From NCBI GenBank assembly GCA_910574715.1, contig CAJTCH010000037.1, forward strand, positions 1 to 53,219: DNA of 53,219 nucleotides, written 5' to 3'. Source of the DNA: Lachnospiraceae bacterium (lineage in GTDB: Bacteria; Bacillota; Clostridia; Lachnospirales; Lachnospiraceae). Under the pieces are notes generated by a model. It was not told the origin of the DNA and searched no databases. It worked only from the letters and a program-made list of their open reading frames with translations. Made by a program: the position numbers and the translations under genes. Shown here piece by piece: positions 33,843 through 43,109 of the stretch. Numbering within the stretch: the stretch's first letter is position 1; the number at the start of each line of letters is the position of its first letter.

Positions 33843-33863
33843 TTAGGTAGCAATACTACCTAA
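33843..33863. repeat. hairpin between the DUF3791/DUF3990 cassette and the AlbA_2 remnant
   Basis: TTAGGTAG and CTACCTAA form a perfect eight-base stem with a five-base loop, 18 bases before the next start codon. A further imperfect stem (TTTTGGATTC / GAGTCCAAAA) lies at about 33773 to 33797. Confidence 0.45.
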
Positions 33864-33880
33864 GAGAGCGAGGTGTTATC

Positions 33881-34346
33881 ATGACCATAGAAAAAAATCT
33901 TGCAGGTGAATCAAAGAATGTGGAGTTCAAAGAAACACTGCCGGAGAAAAGTATCAAATATATGAAGTATGTGGTTGCCTATGCCATTTTCACTGGCAAC
34001 GGAGGACTTCATGCCACAACACAATGTGGTGTGTTCAAAGGTACAACAAAAGCGGTATTTGTTGACCGTAGAGAATATCCCGGCCCGCTTTGGGAGCAAA
34101 TAGATGAAGCATTTCAGTTTGTCTTGCGAAACATTCACTTGGGGGCTACAGCTCTTGCTCATGCATTTGCTTACGACAATAATATCAAAAAATGGCGTTA
34201 ATGCAGATGCCAACGGCATTGATGGCGTTGAAATTGGCGCTAATGACATTAAAAATGACGTTTTTGCAGAGTTAAAAGAACAAGGCATACTCGAACAGCA
34301 AGGAAACAGAAGAAAAGCAAAATGGCTTATTATAAAGAAAAGATAG
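33881..34346 (+). pseudogene. AlbA_2-type ATP-binding/DNA-binding protein, multiply deleted
   Basis: The start MTIEKNLAGESKNVEFKETL, PEKSIKYMKYVVAYA is the AlbA_2 (Schlafen-like) opening. It then jumps to TGNGGLHATTQCGVFKGTTK, PLWEQIDEAFQFVLRNIHLG, a region normally ~150 residues further on, and ends at 34201. Another frame gives a C-terminus with FAELKEQGILEQQGNRRKAK to 34346. A full protein is about 450 residues. Proteins of this family occur inside some BREX loci between pglX and pglZ. Here only pieces remain. Confidence 0.65.
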
Positions 34347-34356
34347 GAGGCGCGGC

Positions 34357-36999
34357 ATGGATACCGACAAAGTAATACAAGACTTGAACCGGCGGTTTGC
34401 TGCCCCTTTGCCTGAATTTTATCAGCGTCGTATCATCTTCTGGTATGACGAAGATAAAGAATTTGAGGACAAGTTGGACGAGGTGGTGCTTGAAAATGCA
34501 AAGGTGGTTGCAATGACTGGAAACAACGCATTTTCTGTGAAGAAGCTGCTTTCAGTAGACGATTTGACCACAAACTATCTGGTTTACAGTCCGTTGGCGT
34601 ACAACCGTCCGGATGATAACTGGCTTTTAGATATAGAGCTTTACAGCGAGGAGTTCCGGGCGGATTTGATTTCTATTTGGATGGATGAGATGGGACTTGC
34701 ATCGAATCCGGCCATGAGAAAGCAGGTGAAACATTATCGTGCCTATTTCAATGCGAAAGACCGTCGTTTGAAAATCAGCGCTCAGAATAAAGTTCCGGCA
34801 ACTCCGGCACAGCTGCATATGGCTGTTATGGCGGCAATCTGCGGATTGAAGGACGCACAGCCCAACCAGATTTTACGCAGTGTGTTCCGTGCAGGACTTG
34901 ATTTGAATCACAATGCAGTTTATCAGGATTTCGTAAAGTATCATGCAGACGGTACATTCTGGGCAATGGTTCGCCAGGGATGCGGATTTTGTGAGGAAGA
35001 ACCTGATCTTGGACGGCTGGCAATTCATTTACTGCTGACTGCTGCTACCCGTACCATGCGGCAGGAATATCTTGCCGGACTGGACGGATTTATTTCCATG
35101 CCGCACCAGGCGTATTGCTACGATTTCATTTCGGAATGGCTTCATAGTAACGATATTGGGCAGCTTTATGATGTGGCAAGATATGTGGAAGATGAGGCAC
35201 GTTTGCGTCAGCGGTTTGAAAAACTGACGGTTGAAGATCTGGTTGGTACAGAGTGCTTCCCGTGCATCAATGAAGTGATTTTGACAAAGCTGATGACCGA
35301 AATCAGCGACCATATCATTGATGTGGATACCATTACGGGAGCGGTGGAGAAACGTAGAACCTGTGCATGGTATGAGCCGTTTGAGAATTTTTATGACGGT
35401 ATTTTGCAGGTTGCAAATATGCAGAACTTCTTCAAGGAACACTCTGCCGGATTCCATACCGCAGAAGCAAAGGGCATCTGGAAGGAATACACCGAAAGCT
35501 ATTATCAGATGGACACTTACTACCGTTTGTTCCACTTGAGTTTCCAAAAGAGCCTGGAGACTTCCAATATTCTGCTGGACGATCTGTTCAAGCACGTTGT
35601 TGATAAGGTGGAAGGACTTTATACGCACTGGTTCTTAGGTGAACTGGGTAACAACTGGTCGGATGTGTGTGCAGACGAACTGGCAGCCTATGGCAAGGTT
35701 CTGGAAGTACCGCAACAGGAAGAATTTTATTGTTCTCGCATCAAAACTTCAGATACCAGGGTATTTGTGATTATTTCGGACGCTATGCGTTATGAAGTGG
35801 CGGCAGCGATGGCAGATCAGCTTCGCAGAGAAACACAGAGTAAGGTTTCTCTTGGCAGTATGCAGAGTATCTTCCCTTCTATCACAAAGTTTGGCATGGC
35901 AGCACTGCTTCCACATAAGGAACTGACGGTAGAACTTCGGAATGATATTTTGACTGTGCTGGCAGATGGGCAGTCTACGGCAAGCGGCTATCGTGATAAG
36001 ATTCTGAAATCAGAAGATCCGGCGAGTGCAGCATTGAAATATAATGACATTATCGCCATGAAGCGGACAGAACGAAGTGCATTGGTGAAAGGAATGGATG
36101 TGGTTTACATCTATCATGATACCATTGATGAAGCAAGCCACACTTCTGATACCGCTGTTTTTGCCGCCTGTGATAAAGCTATTTCAGAGCTGAAAAACCT
36201 TGTGCGTATTATTGTAAATGAATTTGGCGGTACGAATATTTTGATTACAGCTGACCATGGATTCCTTTATACATACAGCCCGTTGACTGAGGATGACAAA
36301 GTAGGAAAAAATGAGTTTTACGATGTGGACAGGGAAAACATCAATGATCTTAAAAAAGAAAGTGCGAAGCGCTGTGTGGAGTATGGCAGACGATATGCAA
36401 TCATGCAAAAAGGCGTACAGCCAAACTACCTATTGCCTGTGAAGTTCCTGGACGGGAAGTCTGACTTTGGCGGTTTTGCACCAAGAGAAAGCATTCGTAT
36501 TAAGATGAATGGCGGCGGCATGAACTTTGTGCATGGCGGTATCAGCTTGCAGGAAATGGTTGTTCCGGTCATCGAGTATCACTATCTCCGCAACGATTCT
36601 ATGGAGTATAAACGTAATAAGCAGAAATATGATACGAAACCGGTAACGGTTAATCTGCTGTCAGCAAACCGTAAAATCAGTAATATGATTTTTTCTCTGA
36701 ATTTCTATCAGAAGGATGCTGTTGGCGCCAACCGTGAAGCAGTTACCTATCAGGTTTACTTTACGGATGAAAATGGCAGGCAGATTAGTGATGTTCAGAA
36801 GATTATTGCAGATAAGACAAGCGATAATGGTGCAGAGCGTACTTTCCGTTGCCAGTTTAATCTGAAATCTCTGAAATACAGCAATACTGCTGCTTATTAT
36901 CTGGTCATTGCAGACGAACAGGGATTGCAGATGCCGCAGCGTGAGCCATTCCAGATTGACATCGCTTTTGCGGTGGATGAGTTTGATTTCTTTAGTTAA
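34357..36999 (+). CDS. pglZ: BREX type 1 phosphatase-like protein PglZ
   Basis: An 880-residue protein of normal PglZ length. The start FYQRRIIFWYDEDKEFEDKL is typical. The alkaline-phosphatase-like core has FVIISDAMRYEVAAAMADQL (first metal Asp), SITKFGMAALLPH (acceptor-type Thr region) and ILITADHGFLYTYS (metal DHG). VYIYHDTIDEASH and FVHGGISLQEMVVPVIEYH follow, also family-conserved. PglZ is needed for BREX defence and methylation. GGAGGCGCGGC precedes the ATG. It is the only full-length BREX gene in the window, followed 13 bases later by brxL. Confidence 0.93.
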   Translation: MDTDKVIQDLNRRFAAPLPEFYQRRIIFWYDEDKEFEDKLDEVVLENAKVVAMTGNNAFSVKKLLSVDDLTTNYLVYSPLAYNRPDDNWLLDIELYSEEFRADLISIWMDEMGLASNPAMRKQVKHYRAYFNAKDRRLKISAQNKVPATPAQLHMAVMAAICGLKDAQPNQILRSVFRAGLDLNHNAVYQDFVKYHADGTFWAMVRQGCGFCEEEPDLGRLAIHLLLTAATRTMRQEYLAGLDGFISMPHQAYCYDFISEWLHSNDIGQLYDVARYVEDEARLRQRFEKLTVEDLVGTECFPCINEVILTKLMTEISDHIIDVDTITGAVEKRRTCAWYEPFENFYDGILQVANMQNFFKEHSAGFHTAEAKGIWKEYTESYYQMDTYYRLFHLSFQKSLETSNILLDDLFKHVVDKVEGLYTHWFLGELGNNWSDVCADELAAYGKVLEVPQQEEFYCSRIKTSDTRVFVIISDAMRYEVAAAMADQLRRETQSKVSLGSMQSIFPSITKFGMAALLPHKELTVELRNDILTVLADGQSTASGYRDKILKSEDPASAALKYNDIIAMKRTERSALVKGMDVVYIYHDTIDEASHTSDTAVFAACDKAISELKNLVRIIVNEFGGTNILITADHGFLYTYSPLTEDDKVGKNEFYDVDRENINDLKKESAKRCVEYGRRYAIMQKGVQPNYLLPVKFLDGKSDFGGFAPRESIRIKMNGGGMNFVHGGISLQEMVVPVIEYHYLRNDSMEYKRNKQKYDTKPVTVNLLSANRKISNMIFSLNFYQKDAVGANREAVTYQVYFTDENGRQISDVQKIIADKTSDNGAERTFRCQFNLKSLKYSNTAAYYLVIADEQGLQMPQREPFQIDIAFAVDEFDFFS

Positions 37000-37012
37000 G
37001 TACCGTAGGAGG

Positions 37013-37527
37013 ATGGAAACGGTCTATGTGCTTGAGTTTCTGTTAGGTCAGTATTGTAGTTCGGATGATGAATCGGTCATCGAGAAAGGCGTACAGAATG
37101 TAAAGCATATTCTTGCGGATAACTTTGTACGCCCAGACGAATCGCAGAAAATTCTTTCTCAGCTGCGAAAAAAAGGCAGCCACACAATCATTAATATGGT
37201 GACAGTCCGCCTGGATATGAAAAAGGACTGCTTCTTTGCAGAGTTTTCTAATCTGGGAGTTGGCAATGTGCCGATTGCAGATGAATATCCAGAAAAGTTT
37301 GACCGGTTGCTCTGCGGTGGTATCTGGTGTATTGTTCAGCTGGACTATGAAGTGGAAGGCGACAATAAAGCACTGGTAAGTCCCACCTCTACAAAGAAAT
37401 TTCTCCAAACAGTATTTTGATTTCCGGTGGGCAAACGACGGTGGCAAACCTGTTTTATAATATGGGACGCAAGACGGTTGGACTTGTCGGACTTCGGAAG
37501 CGGACCTTGATCAGATTGAGAAATTGA
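37013..37527 (+). pseudogene. brxL: BrxL (Lon-like BREX ATPase), heavily truncated
   Basis: METVYVLEFLLGQYCSSDDE, VKHILADNFVRPDESQKILS, MVTVRLDMKKDCFFAEFSNL and GGIWCIVQLDYEV form the N-terminal BrxL domain; this frame stops at 37420. In another frame SILISGGQTTVANLFYNMGR then KTVGLVGL follows, a segment after the Walker A motif of BrxL. The Walker A region itself and everything after GLVG (about 450 residues) are missing. A full BrxL has about 680 residues. The last codons (EADLDQIEKLI in a third frame) look like the end of an unrelated gene. Confidence 0.8.
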
Positions 37528-37548
37528 TATAAAAAGAAAGGCTGAATT

Positions 37549-38367
37549 ATGGAACTCATTTTTGATTATATGGAAAATGACATGCTGCGGCATAAACTAA
37601 ATGCACTAACACAGAAGACCTATGGATTTGATTTTGAAGATTGGATGGCCGGAGGATATTTTGAGGGCGACTATATTCCGTATTCATTTATGCAGGATGG
37701 AAAAATCCTGGCAAATGTATCAGCAAACAGAATGCATTTTATTCAAAACGGAGTCCCTAAGTATTACATACAGCTTGGAACCGTTACGACGGACGAGGCA
37801 ACTGTCACATGCGTAATTTTCCCTGTAAAGGGAAATGCAGACTTAAACTATGGAGGAAACGATATGCTATATCTAAAAGAAGCAAATATGGAAGATTTAG
37901 AGCAAGAATATGAGTTTGTAACAAACACTCCCGAGAAGGAGAATGGATTCACAAATCCTGAAGCCGGATGCACCAAAGATGAATTTACATACAAGATTTT
38001 GCCGGGTTATATCGATGCGGCGAAGGGTGTCGGACTTCAGGAAGGATGGGTGCCGGAGACAGAATTTTTCCTGTGGGAAGATAATATTATTGTCGGATGG
38101 TTCAGAATACGGCATTGGCTTACGGAGGAACTGGCAAAAGGTGCAGGACATATAGGATATGGGATCAAGAAGGAATTCAGAGGAAAGGGGTACGCCTCCA
38201 TAGGCTTGAAACTGACGGTAGAAAAGGCGTGGCAGATGATTCGTGAGGATGAGATTTATATGTCTGTTCACAAGGATAATCCTGCATCGCTTAGAGTACA
38301 GATGAAAAATGGTGCGTATATTCATCATGAAGATGAACGGGAGATTTATACCAGAATAAAGAGATAG
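37549..38367 (+). CDS. GNAT N-acetyltransferase, chimera of two acetyltransferase genes
   Basis: The 272-codon frame joins two parts. Codons 1 to ~85 (MELIFDYMENDMLRHKLNAL, WMAGGYFEGDYIPYSFMQDG, YYIQLGTVTTDE) are the N-terminal third of one GNAT protein, cut just before its acetyl-CoA motif. Codons ~106 to 272 are a complete second GNAT: MLYLKEANMEDLEQEYEFVT, then FRIRHWLTEELAK and the acetyl-CoA-binding YGIKKEFRGKGYASIGLKL. An ATG at 37864 with GGAGG seven to eleven bases before it is probably the working start (167 residues). Substrate unknown. Confidence 0.75.
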   Translation: MELIFDYMENDMLRHKLNALTQKTYGFDFEDWMAGGYFEGDYIPYSFMQDGKILANVSANRMHFIQNGVPKYYIQLGTVTTDEATVTCVIFPVKGNADLNYGGNDMLYLKEANMEDLEQEYEFVTNTPEKENGFTNPEAGCTKDEFTYKILPGYIDAAKGVGLQEGWVPETEFFLWEDNIIVGWFRIRHWLTEELAKGAGHIGYGIKKEFRGKGYASIGLKLTVEKAWQMIREDEIYMSVHKDNPASLRVQMKNGAYIHHEDEREIYTRIKR

Positions 38368-38379
38368 ATTTAAGAGGCA

Positions 38380-39573
38380 ATGAAGATGGACAATCAATAT
38401 AATAAAACGATCACAGCCTGTTTCACAGGTTATATCGTGCAGGCAGCAGTTAATAATTTTACCCCGCTGCTGTTCTTATTTTTCCAGAGAAACTATGATA
38501 TCTTATTGTCCCAGATTACGCTTCTGGTGACTTTTAACTTCGGAATACAGTTATTGGTCGACCTTCTTTCGGTCGGATTTGTGGATAAGATAGGGTATCG
38601 TATTTCGATGGTGGCAGCCCATGTGTTAGCGGCGGCCGGATTGATACTGCTTACGGTCCTGCCGGAGATGCTGCCGTCTCCTTTTGCCGGGATTTTAATC
38701 GCGGTCATGATCTATGCTGTCGGCGGAGGGCTCTTAGAAGTTCTTGTCAGTCCGGTCGTGGAGGCGTGTCCCTCGGATAATAAAGAGAAGGCGATGAGTA
38801 TGCTGCATTCTTTTTATTGTTGGGGCCATGCGGGAGTTGTATTGATCTCAACATTATTTTTTTATACGGCAGGCATTGAGAATTGGAAAATATTGACGGT
38901 GATATGGGCGCTCATCCCGATCGCGAATGCCTTTGCATTTACCAAGGTCCCGATCGCACCGCTGATGGAAGAGGGAGAGACGGGGTTACGGCTGAAGGAA
39001 TTGTTTAAGATCAAAGTATTTTGGGTCTTGCTTATCATGATGATATGCGCAGGGGCAAGCGAACAGGCGGTCAGCCAATGGGCATCCACATTTGCGGAGA
39101 AGGGGCTTGGGATCTCTAAGACGGCGGGTGATCTGGCCGGGCCGATGGCATTTGCGGTTCTGATGGGGACGTCCAGGTTATTCTACGGGAAATACGGTGA
39201 CCGTATCCATCTGGAGAAGTTCATGATCTACAGCAGCTGCCTGTGTATTCTGTCTTATCTGGGGATTTCCCTTTTACCGGTTCCGCTGCTTAGCCTGGCA
39301 GCCTGTGCGGTCTGCGGGATGTCGGTTGGGATTATGTGGCCGGGAACCTTCAGCAAGGCGTCAGCGGCATTGCCGAGAGGAGGGACGGCTATGTTTGCGT
39401 TTTTGGCCCTGGGCGGAGACGTGGGCTGCTCCGGCGGGCCGACGGTGGTCGGAATGGTGTCCGGTGTATTGGGTGACGACTTGAAGAAGGGGATTCTGGC
39501 AGCGGTTTTGTTTCCCTTGATATTATTGATCGGAATTATCCTCTGCAGAAAGATAGAGTCTGAAGCGGCATAA
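38380..39573 (+). CDS. MFS transporter
   Basis: A 397-residue protein (395 if the ATG two codons later is used) with about twelve hydrophobic segments and the MFS loop-2-like SVGFVDKIGYRISMV. It also has SPVVEACPSDNKEKAMSMLH, SFYCWGHAGVVLISTLFF and GIMWPGTFSKASAALPRGGT, resembling the fucose/glucose-type MFS subgroup (FGHS). The DNA is clearly more GC-rich than upstream, marking the change to backbone. It is followed at 36 to 99 bases by a PucR-type regulator, so it may import the inducer or substrate of the next genes. Confidence 0.88.
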   Translation: MKMDNQYNKTITACFTGYIVQAAVNNFTPLLFLFFQRNYDILLSQITLLVTFNFGIQLLVDLLSVGFVDKIGYRISMVAAHVLAAAGLILLTVLPEMLPSPFAGILIAVMIYAVGGGLLEVLVSPVVEACPSDNKEKAMSMLHSFYCWGHAGVVLISTLFFYTAGIENWKILTVIWALIPIANAFAFTKVPIAPLMEEGETGLRLKELFKIKVFWVLLIMMICAGASEQAVSQWASTFAEKGLGISKTAGDLAGPMAFAVLMGTSRLFYGKYGDRIHLEKFMIYSSCLCILSYLGISLLPVPLLSLAACAVCGMSVGIMWPGTFSKASAALPRGGTAMFAFLALGGDVGCSGGPTVVGMVSGVLGDDLKKGILAAVLFPLILLIGIILCRKIESEAA

Positions 39574-39671
39574 TACATCGTCTCTTGATTTTGCTGTAAG
39601 GGTCTGTTATGATGGAAACAGTGCAGTCAAGGAGGAAACCAGTGAGCCGATTCGGCAGGAGGGTGGTAAGA

Positions 39672-40889
39672 TTGGCAATTACAGTGAAGGATGTATTGGA
39701 GATCGCACAGGCAAAGGGATGTACCCTTGCAGTGGGCAAAGAGAGGCTCAACAGAGTCGTGCGCTATGTGGATTGTATAGAGATTCCCGATATGACGGCA
39801 TGGATGCGCCCGAACGTGATCTATATTACGACCGGCTACGCGTGCAGCGGGACAAGGGAAGAGATACTCGCGCTGATCCGTAACCTGAACAAGGCTAAGG
39901 CTGCCGCGCTTGCGATTAAGTCGCGGTTTATCGGACAGTATCTAAAGGACGCATTAGAGCTGGCTGAGGAGTTCCGTTTCCCGATCATCCTGATGCCGGA
40001 AGAGCTTCCGTTTATTGAGCTGAATTATGCAGTGATGGAAGCACTGGTAAAATCACAAAATAACCTGATAGACAAGATGAAGTCCCGGCTTGCAAGGTAT
40101 AACAGGCGTGAGGCAGACAAGAGGCTTTTTATAGACCTCCTGACCGGTAACGTCACATACGAAGAGGAGAGCAATCTTCGGATCAGTGAACAGAGATGGC
40201 CTAAGCCGCTGTACCGGGTCATGCTCATAGAGGCGGAAGAGTTAGGAGACAGGCTTAAGGGGCTTCCAGAAGAGGAAGTGGAAGAGCAGCTGGAAAAAAT
40301 AGAAGGCAACATCAGAGAAGGGCTGTCCGCCGAGAAATGCACAGGAGTAGTCTTATCTAACAACGGAAGCTTTCCGTGTATCTTGAAGGCGGAAGAGGAG
40401 TTCGATCAGGGATGCTTTGAGCGGATCCAGGAGTATATTTCACAGAGAAGCGGCTGTGATATGACCGTCGGCGTATCAGGACAGGGCGTCTCCTATCAGG
40501 CGTTCCAGGATGTCTACCGGGAGGCACGGGATGCGGTGGAGATCGCCAGAAGTCAAAGCGGGCAGCAGGTCGTGTGTATCGAGAAGGCCGGCTATTGGAG
40601 GATGCTTAAGGATATCAGCAAGCAGCAGGTCTGCCGGGATTATGCGGCAAGCAAGCTGGATGCGCTGATCAGATATGACGAGGAGAACGAGAGCAATCTT
40701 CTGGAGACGCTGGAGATATTTGTGAATCATCTGGGAGCAAGAAATATGACCGCGACGAGCCTGTATCTGCACAGGAATACGTTGATGTACCGGATCAAGA
40801 AGATCGAGCATCTGACCGGATATAATCTGTCGGATCCGAACAGTATACTGGAATTATCCCTTGCGCTTCATTTAAGAAGATTTATGTGA
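39672..40889 (+). CDS. PucR-family transcriptional regulator
   Basis: A 405-residue protein. The N-terminal PucR domain has AITVKDVLEIAQAKGCTLAV, VDCIEIPDMTAWMRPNVIYI and FPIILMPEELPFIE. A GGDEF-like CdaR middle follows, then the C-terminal HTH_30: LEIFVNHLGARNMTATSLYL, HRNTLMYRIKKIEHLTG. I use the TTG at 39672 because CAGGAGGGTGG lies just before it and translation begins directly at the conserved domain; an ATG at 39609 would add 21 residues with a weaker site. PucR proteins activate purine, amino-acid or related catabolism on binding their substrate. Probable controller of the DUF1177 and DUF3100 operons beside it. Confidence 0.88.
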   Translation: MAITVKDVLEIAQAKGCTLAVGKERLNRVVRYVDCIEIPDMTAWMRPNVIYITTGYACSGTREEILALIRNLNKAKAAALAIKSRFIGQYLKDALELAEEFRFPIILMPEELPFIELNYAVMEALVKSQNNLIDKMKSRLARYNRREADKRLFIDLLTGNVTYEEESNLRISEQRWPKPLYRVMLIEAEELGDRLKGLPEEEVEEQLEKIEGNIREGLSAEKCTGVVLSNNGSFPCILKAEEEFDQGCFERIQEYISQRSGCDMTVGVSGQGVSYQAFQDVYREARDAVEIARSQSGQQVVCIEKAGYWRMLKDISKQQVCRDYAASKLDALIRYDEENESNLLETLEIFVNHLGARNMTATSLYLHRNTLMYRIKKIEHLTGYNLSDPNSILELSLALHLRRFM

Positions 40890-40902
40890 ATAATGGGCAA
40901 TC

Positions 40903-40948
40903 AAAAGAGCCCGGCAGAAGGAGTATAACTGCCGGACTCTTTTTTTGT
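40903..40948 (+). terminator. terminator after the PucR gene
   Basis: AAAAGAGCCCGGCAG pairs with TGCCGGACTCTTTTTTT, one bulge, strong T-run. Because both arms are A/T-flanked it may also stop the convergent DUF1177 gene. Confidence 0.85.
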
Positions 40949-41052
40949 ACCCTATCGGGCATCCTGTAATTCATGCCCCTTTCGGGGCGGATGGACTTCC
41001 ATCCATTCATCTATACCTTGCCGAACGGAGTCTGTCCGTCCGGCGGGTATGC

Positions 41053-41997
41053 TTACTTCTGTGAGGCGCCGAGAGTCTGAAAATGATTCATAGAGCCGTA
41101 GAGGCTTTGGATCCGTGAGAATTCATCTTCGTCGTAGAATTTTAACGTGCCCTTTCCGAAGGCTTTGGCTGTCTCTAACATGAACCTTGCTGCTTCGTCG
41201 AGATCCTCCATGTGGCTTGCTCCGGTCGCGCAGCCGGGTACGACCGTCTCAGTGGTGACGGCAACGCCTACGACAGGAGCTTTTGTGGCGGTTGCCGGCT
41301 GAAGGATACTGTTGATATGATAGAGGTCATTTCCGTAAGGAGTGATGTCCTGCTGTGTCAGGGCGAATACACGGGGCAGCTTGCCTGTGGTGATCTGCAT
41401 GATATCCAGCAGATCTTCGGAAGTGCGCAGAATATAGCCTTCCTTTACCGTAGGGGATATAGCGAATCCTCTTGCATTCATAATGCGGTTTCCTTTGGTA
41501 GTATCAACAGACAGTACCGCATCCAGCTCTGGTGAGAGCTCTTCTGTGTTGACCTGGGACATTTCCACAGGCGAACCCATAAACGGCACGGGTTTGTGCG
41601 GAGCGGTAGGAGCGTCCGGGCAAATGTGGGTGGAGATCATCACGTCTCCGTCCAGAAAGTCGCCTTTGTTCTGCATACTGAGGAGCTTGGCTGCAAGTGC
41701 GATGGCGACCAGCGCGCCGTCGCCGTCGGATACATACCCGATCCGTTCCGGTCTGGCGCCAAGGCCTCCAAGTCGTCCGAGAAGGCCGATCGTCGGAGCG
41801 CTGCCGCCCTTTGATTTGCCGATCACTCCCGGGATCATGACCTTAAGCATATCGGTGGAACCCTTTGGTCCGACCAGGGGATATACTTTGATTTGAGCGC
41901 TGGGACGGATCATTTTCAGATAATCTGCGACTCGTTCGCCGTCTGCGCGGCTGCTGTCTATAATTTCGTATGCATCGATCAATTGTTTGAATAACAT
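41053..41997 (-). CDS. DUF1177 family protein
   Basis: A 314-residue protein with the DUF1177 pattern: IGLLGRLGGLGARPERIGYV, SDGDGALVAIALAAKLL, GDVMISTHICPDAPTAPHKP, VPFMGSPVEMSQVN, AVLSVDTTKGNRIMNARGFA, ISPTVKEGYILRTSEDLLDI. The Asp and His residues in SDGD and STHICPDAP could bind metal, consistent with a peptidase- or hydrolase-like fold, but no function is established. GAGGGAAC precedes the ATG. It is divergent from the DUF3100 operon and convergent with pucR. Genes of this family are often found with M20/M55 peptidases and transporters. Confidence 0.85.
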   Translation of the reverse strand: MLFKQLIDAYEIIDSSRADGERVADYLKMIRPSAQIKVYPLVGPKGSTDMLKVMIPGVIGKSKGGSAPTIGLLGRLGGLGARPERIGYVSDGDGALVAIALAAKLLSMQNKGDFLDGDVMISTHICPDAPTAPHKPVPFMGSPVEMSQVNTEELSPELDAVLSVDTTKGNRIMNARGFAISPTVKEGYILRTSEDLLDIMQITTGKLPRVFALTQQDITPYGNDLYHINSILQPATATKAPVVGVAVTTETVVPGCATGASHMEDLDEAARFMLETAKAFGKGTLKFYDEDEFSRIQSLYGSMNHFQTLGASQK

Positions 41998-42256
41998 GTT
42001 GCGTTCCCTCTTTTCTGTTTTCTGTGATATTTTCTATACGCTAGTCTAACACCGGGCTTTTTGAAAGTCGATGCGGTTCATGCCTAAAAAAGAGAATGAG
42101 ATATTGGGCGTTATGCACATAAAAGAATATATAGGTAAAGGATATTATGCACGATGCACAAAAAATGGTTTTTTTCTGGTGCATGGAAAGCGTTGAGCTT
42201 AAAAAATGGCAATGCTATACTTGTGCAAGAAGTGAAAGAATGGAGGGAAATCAAAA
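41998..42256. promoter_or_regulatory. divergent promoter region with TTATGCAC repeats
   Basis: TTATGCAC occurs at 42112 to 42119 and 42145 to 42152, and a further GATGCAC follows at once. The sites lie between the DUF1177 and DUF3100 starts, near a TATACTT-like box at about 42213. Candidate PucR binding sites, by position only. GGAGGG precedes the DUF3100 ATG. Confidence 0.4.
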
Positions 42257-43105
42257 ATGAAACAAAAAACGGGTACAGTAAATTGTATGATAGCAGCGGT
42301 TGTGCTATGCGTACTTGCAGAATTGATCGGACCGTTGAAATTCGAGGTGGCGGGAATCGGTGTTACGATCCTGACGATGATCTGGGTCATTATTATGGGA
42401 ATACTGTTATCACCGATGCTGTTGGGGAAGGTGATACCGCCGTTGAAAAAGATCATCAGCAGCGCGGAGATCAAGAGGGCGCCGTTTTTGCTGTCGCTTG
42501 CACTCTATCCGCTGGGAATTATGTTCGGAATCAACGCGGGGCCGCAGATCGGAATCGTACTGAAGGCGGGACCGGCGCTGATCCTTCAGGAAGCCGGCAA
42601 TATGATGACGATGCTGATCGCCCTGCCTCTCGGACTTTTGATCGGGCTTGGGCGAAGCGCGGTAGGAGGAACCTTCTCTCTGTGCCGTGATACAGCGCTT
42701 GGTATCATCGGTGATAAGTATGGTCTGGAATCCAGAGAAGGTATGGGGACGCTTGGAACTTATATCAGCGGAAGCGTGTTTGGAACATTATTCTATTCCT
42801 TCCTGGCTCCGGTCGGGCTGATCATAGGCTTCCATCCTTATGCACTGGCGATGGCGTCAGGAATGGGAAGCGCGTCTATGATGAACGCCGCAACTGCAGC
42901 GCTGGCGGACGCAGCGCCGGCGATGTATACAGAACAGATCCTTGCATATTCCGCAACGAGCGGACTTCTGACGGCAGTTACCGGGGTATATGTGGAAATG
43001 TTCCTGTCGCTTCCGCTTGCGAACTGGTATTACCGGCATGTCAATCCGGCAGTCAGCAGACTCCGCATGAAATTATTCAAAGCAGCACCGGAGAAGGAGG
43101 TTTAG
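42257..43105 (+). CDS. DUF3100 membrane protein, candidate transporter subunit
   Basis: A 282-residue protein with about nine hydrophobic segments. MKQKTGTVNCMIAAVVLCVL opens it. Conserved-looking features are GINAGPQIGIVLKAGPALIL, QEAGNMMTMLIALPLGLLIG, GTFSLCRDTALGIIGDKYGL and MASGMGSASMMNAATAALAD. These recall DUF3100, a family of putative transporters seen next to M20 peptidases. It is followed after four bases by a second small membrane protein, so the two may form one carrier. Confidence 0.8.
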   Translation: MKQKTGTVNCMIAAVVLCVLAELIGPLKFEVAGIGVTILTMIWVIIMGILLSPMLLGKVIPPLKKIISSAEIKRAPFLLSLALYPLGIMFGINAGPQIGIVLKAGPALILQEAGNMMTMLIALPLGLLIGLGRSAVGGTFSLCRDTALGIIGDKYGLESREGMGTLGTYISGSVFGTLFYSFLAPVGLIIGFHPYALAMASGMGSASMMNAATAALADAAPAMYTEQILAYSATSGLLTAVTGVYVEMFLSLPLANWYYRHVNPAVSRLRMKLFKAAPEKEV

Positions 43106-43109
43106 AAAG

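Noticed and set aside
35029..35628. 199-codon minus-strand open frame inside pglZ
   Set aside because: Shadow of the intact pglZ gene, no start signal.
42154..42690. 178-codon plus-strand open frame
   Set aside because: Overlaps DUF3100 in another frame; low hydrophobicity and no conserved pattern.
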